DNA from: Rhizobium brockwellii
GTDB lineage: Bacteria > Pseudomonadota > Alphaproteobacteria > Rhizobiales > Rhizobiaceae
Direction: 5' to 3'
Length of the DNA: 64,000 nt
Assembly (NCBI RefSeq): GCF_000769405.2
Contig: NZ_CP053439.1
Location: 620,001 to 684,000 of the forward strand
This document shows positions 55,888 to 64,000 of the stretch, piece by piece. The notes under the pieces are model-generated. The model saw nothing but the letters and a program-made list of their open reading frames with translations. It was not told where the DNA came from and did not search any database. The position numbers and the translations under genes are program-made. Numbering within the stretch: the first letter of the stretch is position 1; the number at the start of each line of letters is the position of its first letter.

Positions 55888-56183
55888 CTCTTGCGCACCC
55901 TCTGCCTGACAGGACGGCCAATGACATCGTCAATTGTTTTGGGCGGGCGAGGCGGAAACAAGTGCTCGAACTCGGCTTCGGCTTCCAGAACAAAGGCAAT
56001 CTTCACAAGAGCTTCGAGCGAAATCTTTCCCGTTTCCTCGAACAGTCGTAGCGACCCGTAGGAAACGCCAGCTCTTGCTGCTAACTCCCTCTGCGTGAGG
56101 CCGGCATCAATACGCCGACGCTTCATCCGTTCCGACAGGCCGACAATCACCTCGGCGGGAGAGGTCATATTAAATGTGAACAT
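55884..56183 (-). CDS. hipB: XRE-family antitoxin/regulator of the hip module
   Basis: About 99 residues. A lambda-repressor-like helix-turn-helix covers about 12-65 (SERMKRRRIDAGLTQRELAA, RAGVSYGSLRLFEETG). It lies directly upstream of hipA with a 4-base overlap, the standard HipB position. The start is uncertain: ATG at 56183 or 56168 (no clear ribosome site for either); the ATG at 56231 would fall inside the operator. Confidence 0.87.
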   Translation of the reverse strand: MFTFNMTSPAEVIVGLSERMKRRRIDAGLTQRELAARAGVSYGSLRLFEETGKISLEALVKIAFVLEAEAEFEHLFPPRPPKTIDDVIGRPVRQRVRKR

Positions 56184-56210
56184 AATAGCGCTTATATCAG
56201 ATAACGAACA

Positions 56211-56234
56211 TAATTGCCAATATAATAGCAATTA
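56211..56234. promoter_or_regulatory. Candidate hip operator upstream of the antitoxin
   Basis: AATTGC (56212-56217) and GCAATT (56228-56233) flank CAATATAATA. The word GAACATAAT occurs twice nearby (about 56178 and 56205). Two AT-rich dyads in front of hipB suggest autoregulation. Confidence 0.5.
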
Positions 56235-56417
56235 TCTCCAATCTCAATGGCGCGAAATCGATCGCACGGAAATCCGATTGATACCTGCCGTTGGCGTAGC
56301 AGCTCGAAGTCTGGCGGCAGTTGCCACCAGCGCAAGACTGCGCAGTCGTTTACGTCAGTGACTCGGAGAAACCAGAATGCTCTCTGCATAGCCCGCGGAT
56401 CGCGGGCCTGAGGCGCC

Positions 56418-57107
56418 TCAGAGAACGTTGTCCCAGGCCGCCAGTGCCGCAACGACGCCTGGCAGGTCGTTCATGCGGGAGATTGCCGTTTCGGCGCCGG
56501 CATCCGTCAATTTGTCGGCATGGGCGGGATAGCTGTGCGAGGCGCCGGTGAAGCCGATGACGCGCATGCCGGCGGCGCGTGCCGCATGCACGCCGTGGAC
56601 GGAATCCTCGACCACAACGACCTTGTCAGGCGAAACACCCATCTGGCTTGCGCCATGCAGGAAGATGTCGGGCTTCGGCTTGGCGCGATCGGGACCGAGA
56701 TCCTTGGCAGAAAAAATGTTCGGCGCAAACAGCGGCTTCAGCCCGACCTTGGTCAGCATCATGTCGAGCCGCTTGGTGCTCGAATTCGAGCAGATGCAGC
56801 GCTTGATCGGCAGCCTGGAGAGCGCGAATTCGACGCCCGGAATGGCCTCGACGTCCTGCGCCAGCCTGAGGTCGAGCATATGCTCCGACTTGTCGAGCAG
56901 CGAGGCCGAAAACGGGATGCTCGCCTCGCGTTCGATCTGCAGCAGGATGTTGCGCCACGTCATGCCGGCGAAGCGCTCGCCCATTTCTTCGACGCCGATC
57001 GGATATCCGGCCTCTGTCAGAAGCGCGGATTCGACTTCCGCCGCGATGATTTCCGAATCGACGAGAACGCCGTCGCAATCGAAGATGATGAGGTCGAAGC
57101 CGTCCAT
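56418..57107 (-). CDS. HAD-superfamily phosphatase
   Basis: 229 residues. Motif I is IIFDCDGVLVDSE at about 7-19 with the nucleophile Asp, then CSNSSTKRLDM (motif II Ser), KPKPDIFLH (motif III Lys) and VVVEDSVHGVHAA (motif IV Asp). It is of the beta-phosphoglucomutase-like subfamily with a cap domain. Probably a sugar-phosphate phosphatase. It stands alone. Confidence 0.94.
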   Translation of the reverse strand: MDGFDLIIFDCDGVLVDSEIIAAEVESALLTEAGYPIGVEEMGERFAGMTWRNILLQIEREASIPFSASLLDKSEHMLDLRLAQDVEAIPGVEFALSRLPIKRCICSNSSTKRLDMMLTKVGLKPLFAPNIFSAKDLGPDRAKPKPDIFLHGASQMGVSPDKVVVVEDSVHGVHAARAAGMRVIGFTGASHSYPAHADKLTDAGAETAISRMNDLPGVVAALAAWDNVL

Positions 57108-57465
57108 ATGTTCACGCCTTGCTGAAAGTCTGGGCTGGAAGCCTGGGTCTTGTCCGGGAATGCTGCGGCTTTACACGATGCCCGGCCAAAGCTCAACCGG
57201 ATCTCAAGCATGGCTGCGATGCGGCAGACGACCGGCTCCGGCATCGCTGCCGGATCGGCGCCGTTGGCCGCCGTCATCCCGGCCTCGACAAGCAGGAACC
57301 CGCTGGTCACCGAACGCGCATGGGGAGGGAACCGGAAGGCACAATCGCAAGCCGCATCAGCCGAATGCTCGCCTAGCGCATCGTGCGCGGCGCTATAAAA
57401 TGAGAGCGCCTGGAGATGACCGTGGAATGACGTCGGCAGGATTGCCCGCCGACGTCATGGCAAGT
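57108..57465. other. 358-base gap between the HAD and Dyp genes
   Basis: No gene is supported. It contains the perfect hairpin at 57427-57458 and a stretch at about 57270-57300 (GTCATCCCGGCCTCGACAAG) that resembles the repeats at 21566 and 37232. Confidence 0.5.
57427..57458. other. Perfect 11-bp-stem hairpin after the Dyp gene
   Basis: ATGACGTCGGC (57427-57437) pairs with GCCGACGTCAT (57448-57458) around a 10-base loop, 8 bases past the Dyp stop on the minus strand. It lacks a T-run but could end transcription or protect the mRNA. Confidence 0.65.
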
Positions 57466-58875
57466 TTAAAGCGCGCTCAGAAACGCGAGGGACGGCATAA
57501 AGAAATACTCGCCTCCCTTCATCTTCACCGCTTGAGGAACGGTTGCAACGGTCTTGAGGGAACTGGGATCACCCCAGATGGCGGCTCCTTCCATGTCTGG
57601 TCGCGCAGCATCTTGTTTTGTTTGACCGATGACCGGATCGACCCCTGGCGGTGGAAAGCCAGCCGGCACGGCCGGGAAACCGGGATTGTTGGCCCAATTT
57701 TTTTGAGTGAATTCGAACTGATTGCCTATGTCACTGTTGAACGCCATAAACAGCAGGCCGACGTATTTACTCGGTTTGTTCTCGATCTTGCCATCGTTCG
57801 GATTATCTGTTCGCACGCCATAGGTTTGGCCGCGTCGGGCCATGAGGTGCTTTCGCTCGCCAGCAATGTTTTCGAACCCGCCCGACCCTCGCGGATTGGT
57901 TTTTCGGATATGCCCTGAAAAGGGACACTTCGCGCCGCTCTTGTCGCTGAAGTAGTTGAAGTTGTTCGGGACGGGTGACTCAACTCCGTCTTCTGACTGC
58001 ATCGTGACCGGCGTTCCGTCCTCAAAGCGCCCGACGACCATGGCGCCGGCCCTTTCGTCATCAGATCCGAATAAGCGATCTGCAAGTTTCTGCTCTTGCC
58101 TTTTGAAGCGGCGGACGTTTTGTTCCAGCTTTCGGTATACGAAGTAACTTCCGAAATGCACGGCCGGATCGGGCGCTGCTGGATCAGGAACAATGACCTG
58201 TTCTAATGGGAAAGCCGGGTCCCAGTTCGCAATCCCATCTGTCGCGTTTTCTTCGGCGTCGATGTCTTCCAGCAGAAACAGCGGCTGGCTTCGCCCATCG
58301 ACATAGCCAAAGTGTTCGATACCTTCTTCATTGTCATTGTGAAGGCCCAGGCCATCTTGCGTCCCTACGATCGTTACCCCCTGCGAGGCTTGGATCAAGT
58401 CTACCACCTGATCATGAGCCGTGACCTTGGTGTCATTGAGCATATCTCCCACCAAAACGACCGCATGGATGGGATTGCGAAAATAAGAATCCCACCTGCT
58501 GACATCAGGGTCATTCAAGTCGGATTTTTGCATACCCGCGCGGAATATCGGATCGCTCGGTCTTTGGGCGATTTGGAGCGCTTGATAGCCCGCGTCAGTA
58601 AGGCCAAGCCCAATGTACGGCGTTCCCGGCGTCGAAGGTTTGGCCTTGAATGCTTCAATTTCCATTAAATGTTGCTTTGCCGATTTCATCAGCGTCGTGG
58701 AAATTGCCCGAAGGAAGCTTTTCGCAGCCTCCTTGTCGTCAAACCGCAGAAAAAACAGAGTCAAAAACTCACGAACATGCGCCTTGATGATGTTCGGTTG
58801 AAGATTGTTAAGCATAGTGCTGTCGTCAGCCGATAGATTTTTCCATGAGATTGGAGAGTTTAACGTGACGGACAT
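57466..58875 (-). CDS. Dyp-type peroxidase
   Basis: 469 residues. The GxxDG motif is FGYVDGRSQP at about 205, and the proximal heme His is in CPFSGHIRKTNPR, with a further Arg/Asp set in NPRGSGGFENIAGER. It resembles the long, C/D-type Dyp peroxidases. The start at 58875 (MSVTLNSPISWKNLS) follows GGAGGAACGCAAG. The 58905 start is less likely. There is no signal peptide, so it is cytosolic or loaded in a compartment; no encapsulin gene is nearby. Codon/GC character looks lower in GC than its neighbours. Confidence 0.9.
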   Translation of the reverse strand: MSVTLNSPISWKNLSADDSTMLNNLQPNIIKAHVREFLTLFFLRFDDKEAAKSFLRAISTTLMKSAKQHLMEIEAFKAKPSTPGTPYIGLGLTDAGYQALQIAQRPSDPIFRAGMQKSDLNDPDVSRWDSYFRNPIHAVVLVGDMLNDTKVTAHDQVVDLIQASQGVTIVGTQDGLGLHNDNEEGIEHFGYVDGRSQPLFLLEDIDAEENATDGIANWDPAFPLEQVIVPDPAAPDPAVHFGSYFVYRKLEQNVRRFKRQEQKLADRLFGSDDERAGAMVVGRFEDGTPVTMQSEDGVESPVPNNFNYFSDKSGAKCPFSGHIRKTNPRGSGGFENIAGERKHLMARRGQTYGVRTDNPNDGKIENKPSKYVGLLFMAFNSDIGNQFEFTQKNWANNPGFPAVPAGFPPPGVDPVIGQTKQDAARPDMEGAAIWGDPSSLKTVATVPQAVKMKGGEYFFMPSLAFLSAL

Positions 58876-59084
58876 CTTGCGTTCCTCCGTTAATGACGTA
58901 GCCATTAAACAACAGGTAGCATATTAGAGTCAACGCAACCATTTATTATTTGATTTGTATTTCCAATGACGGTTTGAATCTCTTGCCTTTTTTGATCTAC
59001 ATACGAACCTATTGGTATCAGGGTGCTCCGCATGTCCTCGATGCTGCGGGTGAGGGACGTGTCGTGGAGTTCGATCTGATTTAT

Positions 59085-59330
59085 CACCCGCCCTCTTGGA
59101 TGGGCTCTGCTGCCAGATCGGCTGAAGAGTGCAGTGACTGCCGGTCGTCTTCCGCTGAGAAGAGGATGGAGCGACTTTCCGCCGTCCGGCGCGCCCAGCC
59201 TTTGTCGAAGAAACTTGACAGCAGGGCCTCGCCGAGACTGCCGGCAAGATGAGCCCGCCTTTCGTTACAGTCGAGGCAGGAGCGGCAGAGCCGCCGCCGC
59301 GATGATTTGAGGTCCCCGACGTCGCCGGGA
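59085..59330 (-). pseudogene. Truncated copy of the ArsR-type regulator C-terminus
   Basis: On the minus strand, from about 59330, the frame reads VGDLKSSRRRLCRSCLDCNE then RRAHLAGSLGEALLSSFFDK and AESRSILFSAEDDRQ. This closely matches the C-terminal third of the regulator at 62338-63024. The N-terminal DNA-binding part is absent. The frame continues for a short, unrelated tail to about 59085. It is a partial duplication that has lost its helix-turn-helix. The rest of the 481-base gap 58876-59356 shows nothing else. Confidence 0.83.
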
Positions 59331-59356
59331 TGGAAATGGCGAGCAGATAGCAGCCG

Positions 59357-61189
59357 TCAGGCCGCCAGCTGCCCACCCCGGCGTCCAGCTGCAGATTGCG
59401 TCGAAGCCGTCGCGCGAAGCCTGAACCGGGAAACGAGTTCGCGCAGCTTGGCAGCTTCCTGTGCAAGCTGGCCGGATGCCGCGGTGGATTGCTCCACCAT
59501 CGCCGCGTTCTGCTGGGTCACCTGATCCATGGAATTGACGGCGGTGTTGACTTCGGCAAGGCCGGTCGACTGCTCTCTGGCCGATACGGCGATTGCATCC
59601 ATGTGCTGATTGATGCGGGCAATCTGCTCGCTGATCGCCTTCAGAACCTGGCTGGTGTCGAGAACCAGTTTGACGCCGCTATCTACTTCCACCGAGGATT
59701 TCTGGATGTGGCCTTTGATTTCCTTTGCCGCCTGAGCCGATCTCTGGGCGAGTTCGCGGACTTCCTGGGCGACCACCGCAAAACCCTTGCCTGCGTCTCC
59801 GGCGCGTGCCGCTTCGACACCGGCGTTCAGCGCCAGCAGATTGGTCTGGAAGGCGATCTCGTCGATCACGCCGATAATGCTGGAAATCTGCTGGGACGAA
59901 GCCTCGATGCGGCGCATGGCTTCTTCGGCATGCGACACGACTTCCGAAGATTTGGCGGCATTGCGGTTTGCATCGGTCGCTTCGGTGCGTGCCTCATCGG
60001 TCCGCTTGCTTGAGTTCGAGACATTGGCGGTGATCTGATCGAGCGCTGCGGCGGTTTCTTCGAGCGAGGCTGCCTGCTGTTCGGTTCGTTTTGACAGATC
60101 GCCGGCCCCGGAGGCGATTTCCCTGGTGCCTTCGTCGATCGCGGCAATGGCGGTCGCAATCGCGCTGAGTGTCTGATCGAGCTGCCGGATCGACATGTTG
60201 AAATCATGCCGGAGGTTCTCGAAATCAGGAGCGAAGGGCTCTTCGATCTGGAAGGCGAGATCGCCGGATGCAAGCCTCTTCAGGCCCGCGGCGAGGCCTG
60301 ATGTCGCCGCCCGCAGCCGTTCGGCGGCATCTTCGTCTGCCTGCTTTCGCGCCGTGACCCGCTCGGCTTCGCCCTGCAATCGGGCTGCCTCGGCATCTTG
60401 CTCAAGCTGCTTATTGGCAATCGCTGCCTGGCGGAAGACTTCGACGGCCGATGCCATCGTTCCGATTTCATCGGTGCGGCCGATCCCGCTGCATTCAATC
60501 GCCGTGTCACCGCCGGCAAGCCTTTGCATATCGTTGGAAAGGGCGAGGATCGGCTTGGTGACGGTCTTGCGGGTCAGGAAATAGAGGCCAATGGCGAACA
60601 GCGCGGCTAAGCCCAGAAGTGCCTTCAGAACAATATCGACCGAAGCTTTTATCTCAGAGCTGTGCTTGGAAATATCGTCCGACGCAGCCGTAATCTGATC
60701 CCCGGCCTGTTCCATGGCCGTTTCCAGCGTCGAGAACTGCGCCATGAAATCCGGCAATGCCTTCAAAGCCGCGCTGGGATCCTTGCCGGCGAGATCGACG
60801 ATCTCAGTGGCGCTTGCGATATAGGCAAGCAGGGGACGTTCGACGCTGGCAAGGATCGTTTTGGTCTTGTCGTCGGTGGCAAGAGCCTTGTTGGCATCGA
60901 TCATCTCGCGGAACGACGCCTCGTGCTCCACCAGATCCGCCTTCACCGCAGCAGCGTCTATGCCTGCTGCCGGATTGGACGCCAGTATCGACGCCAGCAC
61001 GTCGGCGCGCAGCGCGTCGTGCATCATGTCGGCCTGCATGTGGTTTCGCAGAATTTGCGCTGATTGGGCAACGTCGGCGCTGTTTGCGGAGAGGGTCGAG
61101 GCGGACCAGATGCCGACGCCCGTAGCGCCGCCCGCCAACCCGAAAATCGCGATGCTTGCGAAGATGATCTTATGCTGGATCGACGCCAT
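59357..61189 (-). CDS. Methyl-accepting chemotaxis protein
   Basis: 610 residues. TM1 is at about 7-29, a helical periplasmic sensor domain at about 30-185, TM2 at about 188-209, HAMP at about 210-265 with a second HAMP-like segment at about 295-345, and the signalling domain at about 350-580. The conserved tip reads [20 protein letters not shown] then [21 protein letters not shown]. Ligand unknown. It stands alone, between the ArsR remnant and a small gene. Confidence 0.95.
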   Translation of the reverse strand: MASIQHKIIFASIAIFGLAGGATGVGIWSASTLSANSADVAQSAQILRNHMQADMMHDALRADVLASILASNPAAGIDAAAVKADLVEHEASFREMIDANKALATDDKTKTILASVERPLLAYIASATEIVDLAGKDPSAALKALPDFMAQFSTLETAMEQAGDQITAASDDISKHSSEIKASVDIVLKALLGLAALFAIGLYFLTRKTVTKPILALSNDMQRLAGGDTAIECSGIGRTDEIGTMASAVEVFRQAAIANKQLEQDAEAARLQGEAERVTARKQADEDAAERLRAATSGLAAGLKRLASGDLAFQIEEPFAPDFENLRHDFNMSIRQLDQTLSAIATAIAAIDEGTREIASGAGDLSKRTEQQAASLEETAAALDQITANVSNSSKRTDEARTEATDANRNAAKSSEVVSHAEEAMRRIEASSQQISSIIGVIDEIAFQTNLLALNAGVEAARAGDAGKGFAVVAQEVRELAQRSAQAAKEIKGHIQKSSVEVDSGVKLVLDTSQVLKAISEQIARINQHMDAIAVSAREQSTGLAEVNTAVNSMDQVTQQNAAMVEQSTAASGQLAQEAAKLRELVSRFRLRATASTQSAAGRRGGQLAA

Positions 61190-61452
61190 GATAGGGCTCT
61201 CTCGTTAAATTCAGAACACGAGAGTACCGGAACATGCTTAATGATTTCTCAGCACCGTGTCGCTTAGCGGCGCGAAAACAATAGGTTGCAGCGGATATTT
61301 CACTTTCGATGAAAAGTTGAACTCTTGGCTTGGTCGAGCGGATGCCCGATGCCGATAGGATGACGGACCTGCGCGAGTGCCGCGGCATCGTCGAGGCTCA
61401 TTGCTGCTTCACGGTCCGGGGCGTAGCATGCATGTGCAAGAGGAGAGGGACA

Positions 61453-61662
61453 ATGAGGCTTTCAGCTTTCGTCCGACCGGCAGCAGCCTTAGTGCTGCTG
61501 TTTGCCTTCACATCCACCGACGTCGTCGCCAAGGGCAAGCACCGAAGCTGCGCGCAGCTGCAGGCGATGAAGGATAATGCCCTGACCGGCGGAAAACATG
61601 CCGGGGATGGCACCGACAAGAGAGCCAAGATCGAAAGGAAGATGAGGAAGAAAGGCTGCTAG
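61453..61662 (+). CDS. Small exported hypothetical protein
   Basis: 69 residues with a signal peptide (about 1-26, MRLSAFVRPAAALVLLFAFT to DVVAK) and a basic mature part rich in Lys and Arg with two Cys (HRSCAQLQAM, MRKKGC). The ATG at 61453 follows AGAGGAGAGG. I do not recognise the family. Confidence 0.6.
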   Translation: MRLSAFVRPAAALVLLFAFTSTDVVAKGKHRSCAQLQAMKDNALTGGKHAGDGTDKRAKIERKMRKKGC

Positions 61663-61860
61663 AGGCAAGTCGCCGCTAGAGCCTTTCCGGGTTGAGGACG
61701 GCGCGACATCCATCAAATCCGCCTCATGCCGGACTAACCGCAGCCCGGGGACTACCTTTGGCAAACTCATGCACTAGATGGCGATCGAGGAGGACGCCAC
61801 CGCCGCTCTTGGGAGGAGAACAAGCGGCATGCCTAGAGAATGGATGAAGAGGAAGACTGC

Positions 61861-62292
61861 ATGACGATCGAGGACATCATCGAAACCCTGGAAAAGACTG
61901 ACATGCCCGACAGCCGGATCGACGCCTTCATCACCTGCGCCTTTCTGTTGAAGCAACTCCGGCCGGCCGAGCCCAACGATTTCGACGGTCCTCACGATTA
62001 CCTGCCGAGCAGTATCAAGTCAGAGCACGGCTTCCTGATGGCGCGACCCTTCACACACGACGTCAATCACGCCATCGACCTGTGCCGGGAAGTCCGGCCG
62101 GATGCGGTTTGGCACCTTGCCCGCGGCCGCCAGACAGCGGATGATTCGCTCTACGGTGCGCAGCTGCGCGAGATCAAGGAGAGCGAAAGCGTGCTCGGTG
62201 AAGCCGAGAGCAATCACGCCGCGCTGGCGCTCACGCTGGCGGCGCTGCGGGCGCATGTGCGGCAGGAAGATGAAAAGAGGGCAGGTGCGTGA
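61861..62292 (+). CDS. Hypothetical protein
   Basis: 143 residues, acidic N-terminus. TIEDIIETLEKTDMPDSRID, then ITCAFLLKQLRP, and VNHAIDLCREVRPDAVWHLA. No transmembrane segment or signal is seen. It may be related to small phage-like or rhizobial hypothetical proteins, but I cannot name a family. GAGGAAG lies 6 bases before the ATG at 61861. It is convergent with the ArsR-type regulator. Confidence 0.6.
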   Translation: MTIEDIIETLEKTDMPDSRIDAFITCAFLLKQLRPAEPNDFDGPHDYLPSSIKSEHGFLMARPFTHDVNHAIDLCREVRPDAVWHLARGRQTADDSLYGAQLREIKESESVLGEAESNHAALALTLAALRAHVRQEDEKRAGA

Positions 62293-62337
62293 GGGCGCTA
62301 GAGAGTGCCTCGGAACCTCTTGCGGGTCGGCAATAAC

Positions 62338-63024
62338 CTACGCATCGACCGGAAAAAGCTTCAGAAACTGCCGGTCGCCCTCCGGCGAAAACAGGATCGA
62401 GCGGCTTTCGGCCGTGCGCCGCGCCCAGCCTTTGTCGAGGAAGCTTGAAAGCAGGGCCTTGCCGAGGCTGCCGGCGAGGTGGGCGCGCCTTTCGCTCCAG
62501 TCGAGGCAGGAGCGGCAGAGCGGCCGGCGCGACGATCTGAGGTCGCCGACATTAATGCCGATGCGTTTGAGATCGCCTTCGCCCTTTTCCGTCAGCGCCA
62601 GGCCGTCTCCGACCGCGTCGATCGAGCCGGAGGCAATCAGGCTGTCGAGCATGCGCACGCCGTAATCGCCGGCAAGGTGATCGTAGCAGATGCGCGCCTT
62701 GCGCAGCGCCGGCTCCTTCGGTCCCGGCTGGTGACGCAGATGCCCGCGTCCGGCGGCAAAGCCCATCATGCTTTCGATCAGCCGGGCGACGGCCTCGTCG
62801 GCCAGCGTGAAATAACGATGACGCCCCTGCTTGCGCTGGGCAAGCAGCCCGCCGGCCTCGAGCTTAGCCAGATGCGTGCTCGCCGTCTGCACAGTGATGC
62901 CGCCGACCCCGGCAAGCTCGGTCGCCGTCAGCGCCCGGCCGCCGGTGAGTGCCGCCAGCATGTTGGCGCGGGCGGGATCGCCGATGAGCGCGCCGATCTG
63001 CGCAATGTCTGGACCTTCCTTCAT
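62338..63024 (-). CDS. ArsR-type winged-helix transcriptional regulator
   Basis: 228 residues. The N-terminal winged helix covers about 10-90 (IGDPARANMLAALTGGRALT, ATELAGVGGITVQTASTHLA), ending with RHRYFTLADEAVARLIES. The C-terminal domain has four Cys (CYDHLAGDYG, LCRSCLDW). It is divergent from the NIPSNAP/ABM pair with a 72-base gap that holds a dyad, so it probably represses that pair. A broken copy of its C-terminus lies at 59085-59330. Confidence 0.9.
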   Translation of the reverse strand: MKEGPDIAQIGALIGDPARANMLAALTGGRALTATELAGVGGITVQTASTHLAKLEAGGLLAQRKQGRHRYFTLADEAVARLIESMMGFAAGRGHLRHQPGPKEPALRKARICYDHLAGDYGVRMLDSLIASGSIDAVGDGLALTEKGEGDLKRIGINVGDLRSSRRPLCRSCLDWSERRAHLAGSLGKALLSSFLDKGWARRTAESRSILFSPEGDRQFLKLFPVDA

Positions 63025-63025
63025 A

Positions 63026-63043
63026 CTTCGATCGTAACCGAAG
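63026..63043. promoter_or_regulatory. Candidate ArsR-type operator
   Basis: CTTCG-ATCGTAAC-CGAAG is an inverted repeat directly before the regulator ATG and 54 bases before the NIPSNAP ATG. Confidence 0.4.
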
Positions 63044-63096
63044 CATCGCCGTCAGGCAATCTGCGAAAACGGGTGGGCAGCCAAAGGAGAAACGAT

Positions 63097-63426
63097 ATGA
63101 TCACCTGCTTCATCCGCTATCAGATCGACCCCTTCAAGAAGGAGGCGTTTGCTGAATATGCCCGCAACTGGGGCCAGGCAATCCCGAAGAATGGCGCCGA
63201 CCTGATCGGCTATTTCGGTCCGCATGAGGGCTCGGCAACGACCGCTTACGGCGTCTATAACATCGAGAGCCTCGCCGCCTACGAAGCCTATCGCGCCAGG
63301 CTGGCTTCCGACCCGCTCGGCCGTGAGAATTATGAATTTGCCAGACGCGAAGGCTTCATCCTGAAGGAGGATCGCATCTTCCTCAAAAATGTCTCCGCTC
63401 CCCACGCCAAGCTGGTGCTGTCATGA
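63097..63426 (+). CDS. NIPSNAP family protein
   Basis: 109 residues. MITCFIRYQIDPFKKEAFAE and YFGPHEGSATTAYGVYNIES fit the NIPSNAP dimeric ferredoxin-like fold. The biochemical role is unknown. AAAGGAGA precedes the ATG at 63097; a much longer in-frame ORF from 62479 is rejected. The stop overlaps the next start by 4 bases. Confidence 0.9.
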   Translation: MITCFIRYQIDPFKKEAFAEYARNWGQAIPKNGADLIGYFGPHEGSATTAYGVYNIESLAAYEAYRARLASDPLGRENYEFARREGFILKEDRIFLKNVSAPHAKLVLS

Positions 63427-63773
63427 TCGCCGTCATCTTCGAAGTCGTGCCCTATATGGGCGAACGCCACAAATATCTGGATCTCGCCGGCGAGTTGCGC
63501 GGCGAGCTCGAAAAGATCGACGGATTCATTTCGATCGAGCGTTTCGAGAGCCTGACGAACCGCGGCAAGCTGCTGTCGCTCTCCTTCTTCCGCGATGAGG
63601 AAGCCGTCAAGCAGTGGCGCAATCTCGATGTGCACCGGGCAGCCCAGCAGGCCGGACGCGGCGGCATCTTTGCCGATTACCGCCTGCGGATCGCCAGCGT
63701 CATCCGCGATTACGGCATGTTCGAACGCGACGAGGCGCCGGCCGACAGCCGCCGCGTTCACGACGCGGCCTGA
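63423..63773 (+). CDS. Antibiotic-biosynthesis-monooxygenase (ABM) fold protein
   Basis: 116 residues. The ABM-type dimeric alpha/beta barrel is seen in MIAVIFEVVPYMGERHKYLD, GFISIERFESLTNRGKLLSL and FFRDEEAVKQWRNLDVHRAA. Relatives oxidise polyketides, degrade heme or act as quinol monooxygenases. It is coupled to the NIPSNAP gene (ATGA) and probably controlled by the divergent regulator. Confidence 0.9.
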   Translation: MIAVIFEVVPYMGERHKYLDLAGELRGELEKIDGFISIERFESLTNRGKLLSLSFFRDEEAVKQWRNLDVHRAAQQAGRGGIFADYRLRIASVIRDYGMFERDEAPADSRRVHDAA

Positions 63774-63915
63774 TCGCCGGCGTCGGCAAACTCTGCCGCT
63801 CACTCATCGGCCACCCGAATAAATTCCCGAAATCGGCCACCGCTTCAGGCTTTGGTAACTAAGTTGCGTAACCATAACGGACAGTTAAGCGTAGAGCGTA
63901 TGAGTGAGTATCAGA

Positions 63916-64000
63916 ATGGCATCAGTTTTTCCGCTTGCCGACCTCAAGGCTTCCGTCAAGTCGGATTCCCGGCCGGGCTCTTGGGTTGACACGATCATCA
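63916..64000 (+). CDS. Partial CDS at the right edge
   Basis: An ATG at 63916 opens MASVFPLADLKASVKSDSRP GSWVDTII and runs off the window. It is too short to assign. An upstream ATG at 63900 leads to an early stop in another frame. Confidence 0.55.
   Translation, partial: MASVFPLADLKASVKSDSRPGSWVDTII

Overview
The window looks like chromosomal DNA of a Rhizobium of the R. leguminosarum / R. etli type. The evidence is the high GC content, an alphaproteobacterial aa3 oxidase (cta) operon, rhizobial families (DUF1344, an IalB-like protein), intergenic elements of the RIME mosaic type, and an EcfG/RpoE2-type general-stress promoter. No rRNA, tRNA, CRISPR array, complete insertion sequence or prophage was seen. 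Genus and species are inferred from overall character, not from a marker gene.

Layout. Positions 1-15841 are mostly housekeeping genes: aroC (cut by the left edge), a GGDEF-EAL sensor, a DUF1344 protein, a histidine phosphatase, fabI, a CbpA-like DnaJ, a lipoprotein, pdxH, a polysaccharide deacetylase, a D,D-carboxypeptidase with a SPOR domain, a MazG-like protein, a GST, a GNAT, tldD and an IalB-like protein. Positions 16182-26270 hold the cytochrome aa3 assembly operon (ctaC, ctaD, ctaB, a 46-residue membrane protein, ctaG, ctaE, terminator), a CPT-like kinase, DUF983, surf1, ispH, thrB and rnhA. Positions 26490-30250 carry a zinc-ribbon metallopeptidase-like gene, csbD with a stress promoter, yqgE, a stand-alone DsbD N-terminal domain and a peroxiredoxin.

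Positions 30311-37076 are the most interesting accessory block. Two small AhpD/CMD-type proteins diverge from a tightly overlapped series of LysR regulator, flavin monooxygenase and polar-amino-acid-type ABC transporter, which reads as import plus oxidation of an unidentified small molecule. Positions 37459-40160 are a Zn/Mn ABC transporter behind a Zur-like operator, with a tiny membrane ORF coupled to the ATPase. Positions 40195-47377 are a patchwork: a Dabb protein, a Cys-rich periplasmic protein, an exported RidA-like protein divergent from a TetR gene across a 21-bp-arm palindrome, DUF2200, a decayed stretch, a cytochrome b561 / catalase-fold pair, an F420-type reductase homologue and a methyltransferase.

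Positions 47411-53690 (minus strand) form a close-packed thrC - M16 peptidase - GNAT - 7TM/GGDEF-EAL operon. Positions 53966-63773 contain a lipoprotein, a hipBA toxin-antitoxin pair, a HAD phosphatase, a Dyp peroxidase, a broken copy of an ArsR-type regulator, a chemoreceptor, two small hypothetical genes, the intact ArsR-type regulator, and a coupled NIPSNAP / ABM-fold pair. A last gene starts at 63916 and runs off the right edge.

Protein calls rest on motifs read in the translations. Residue positions are approximate unless stated. No database search was run.
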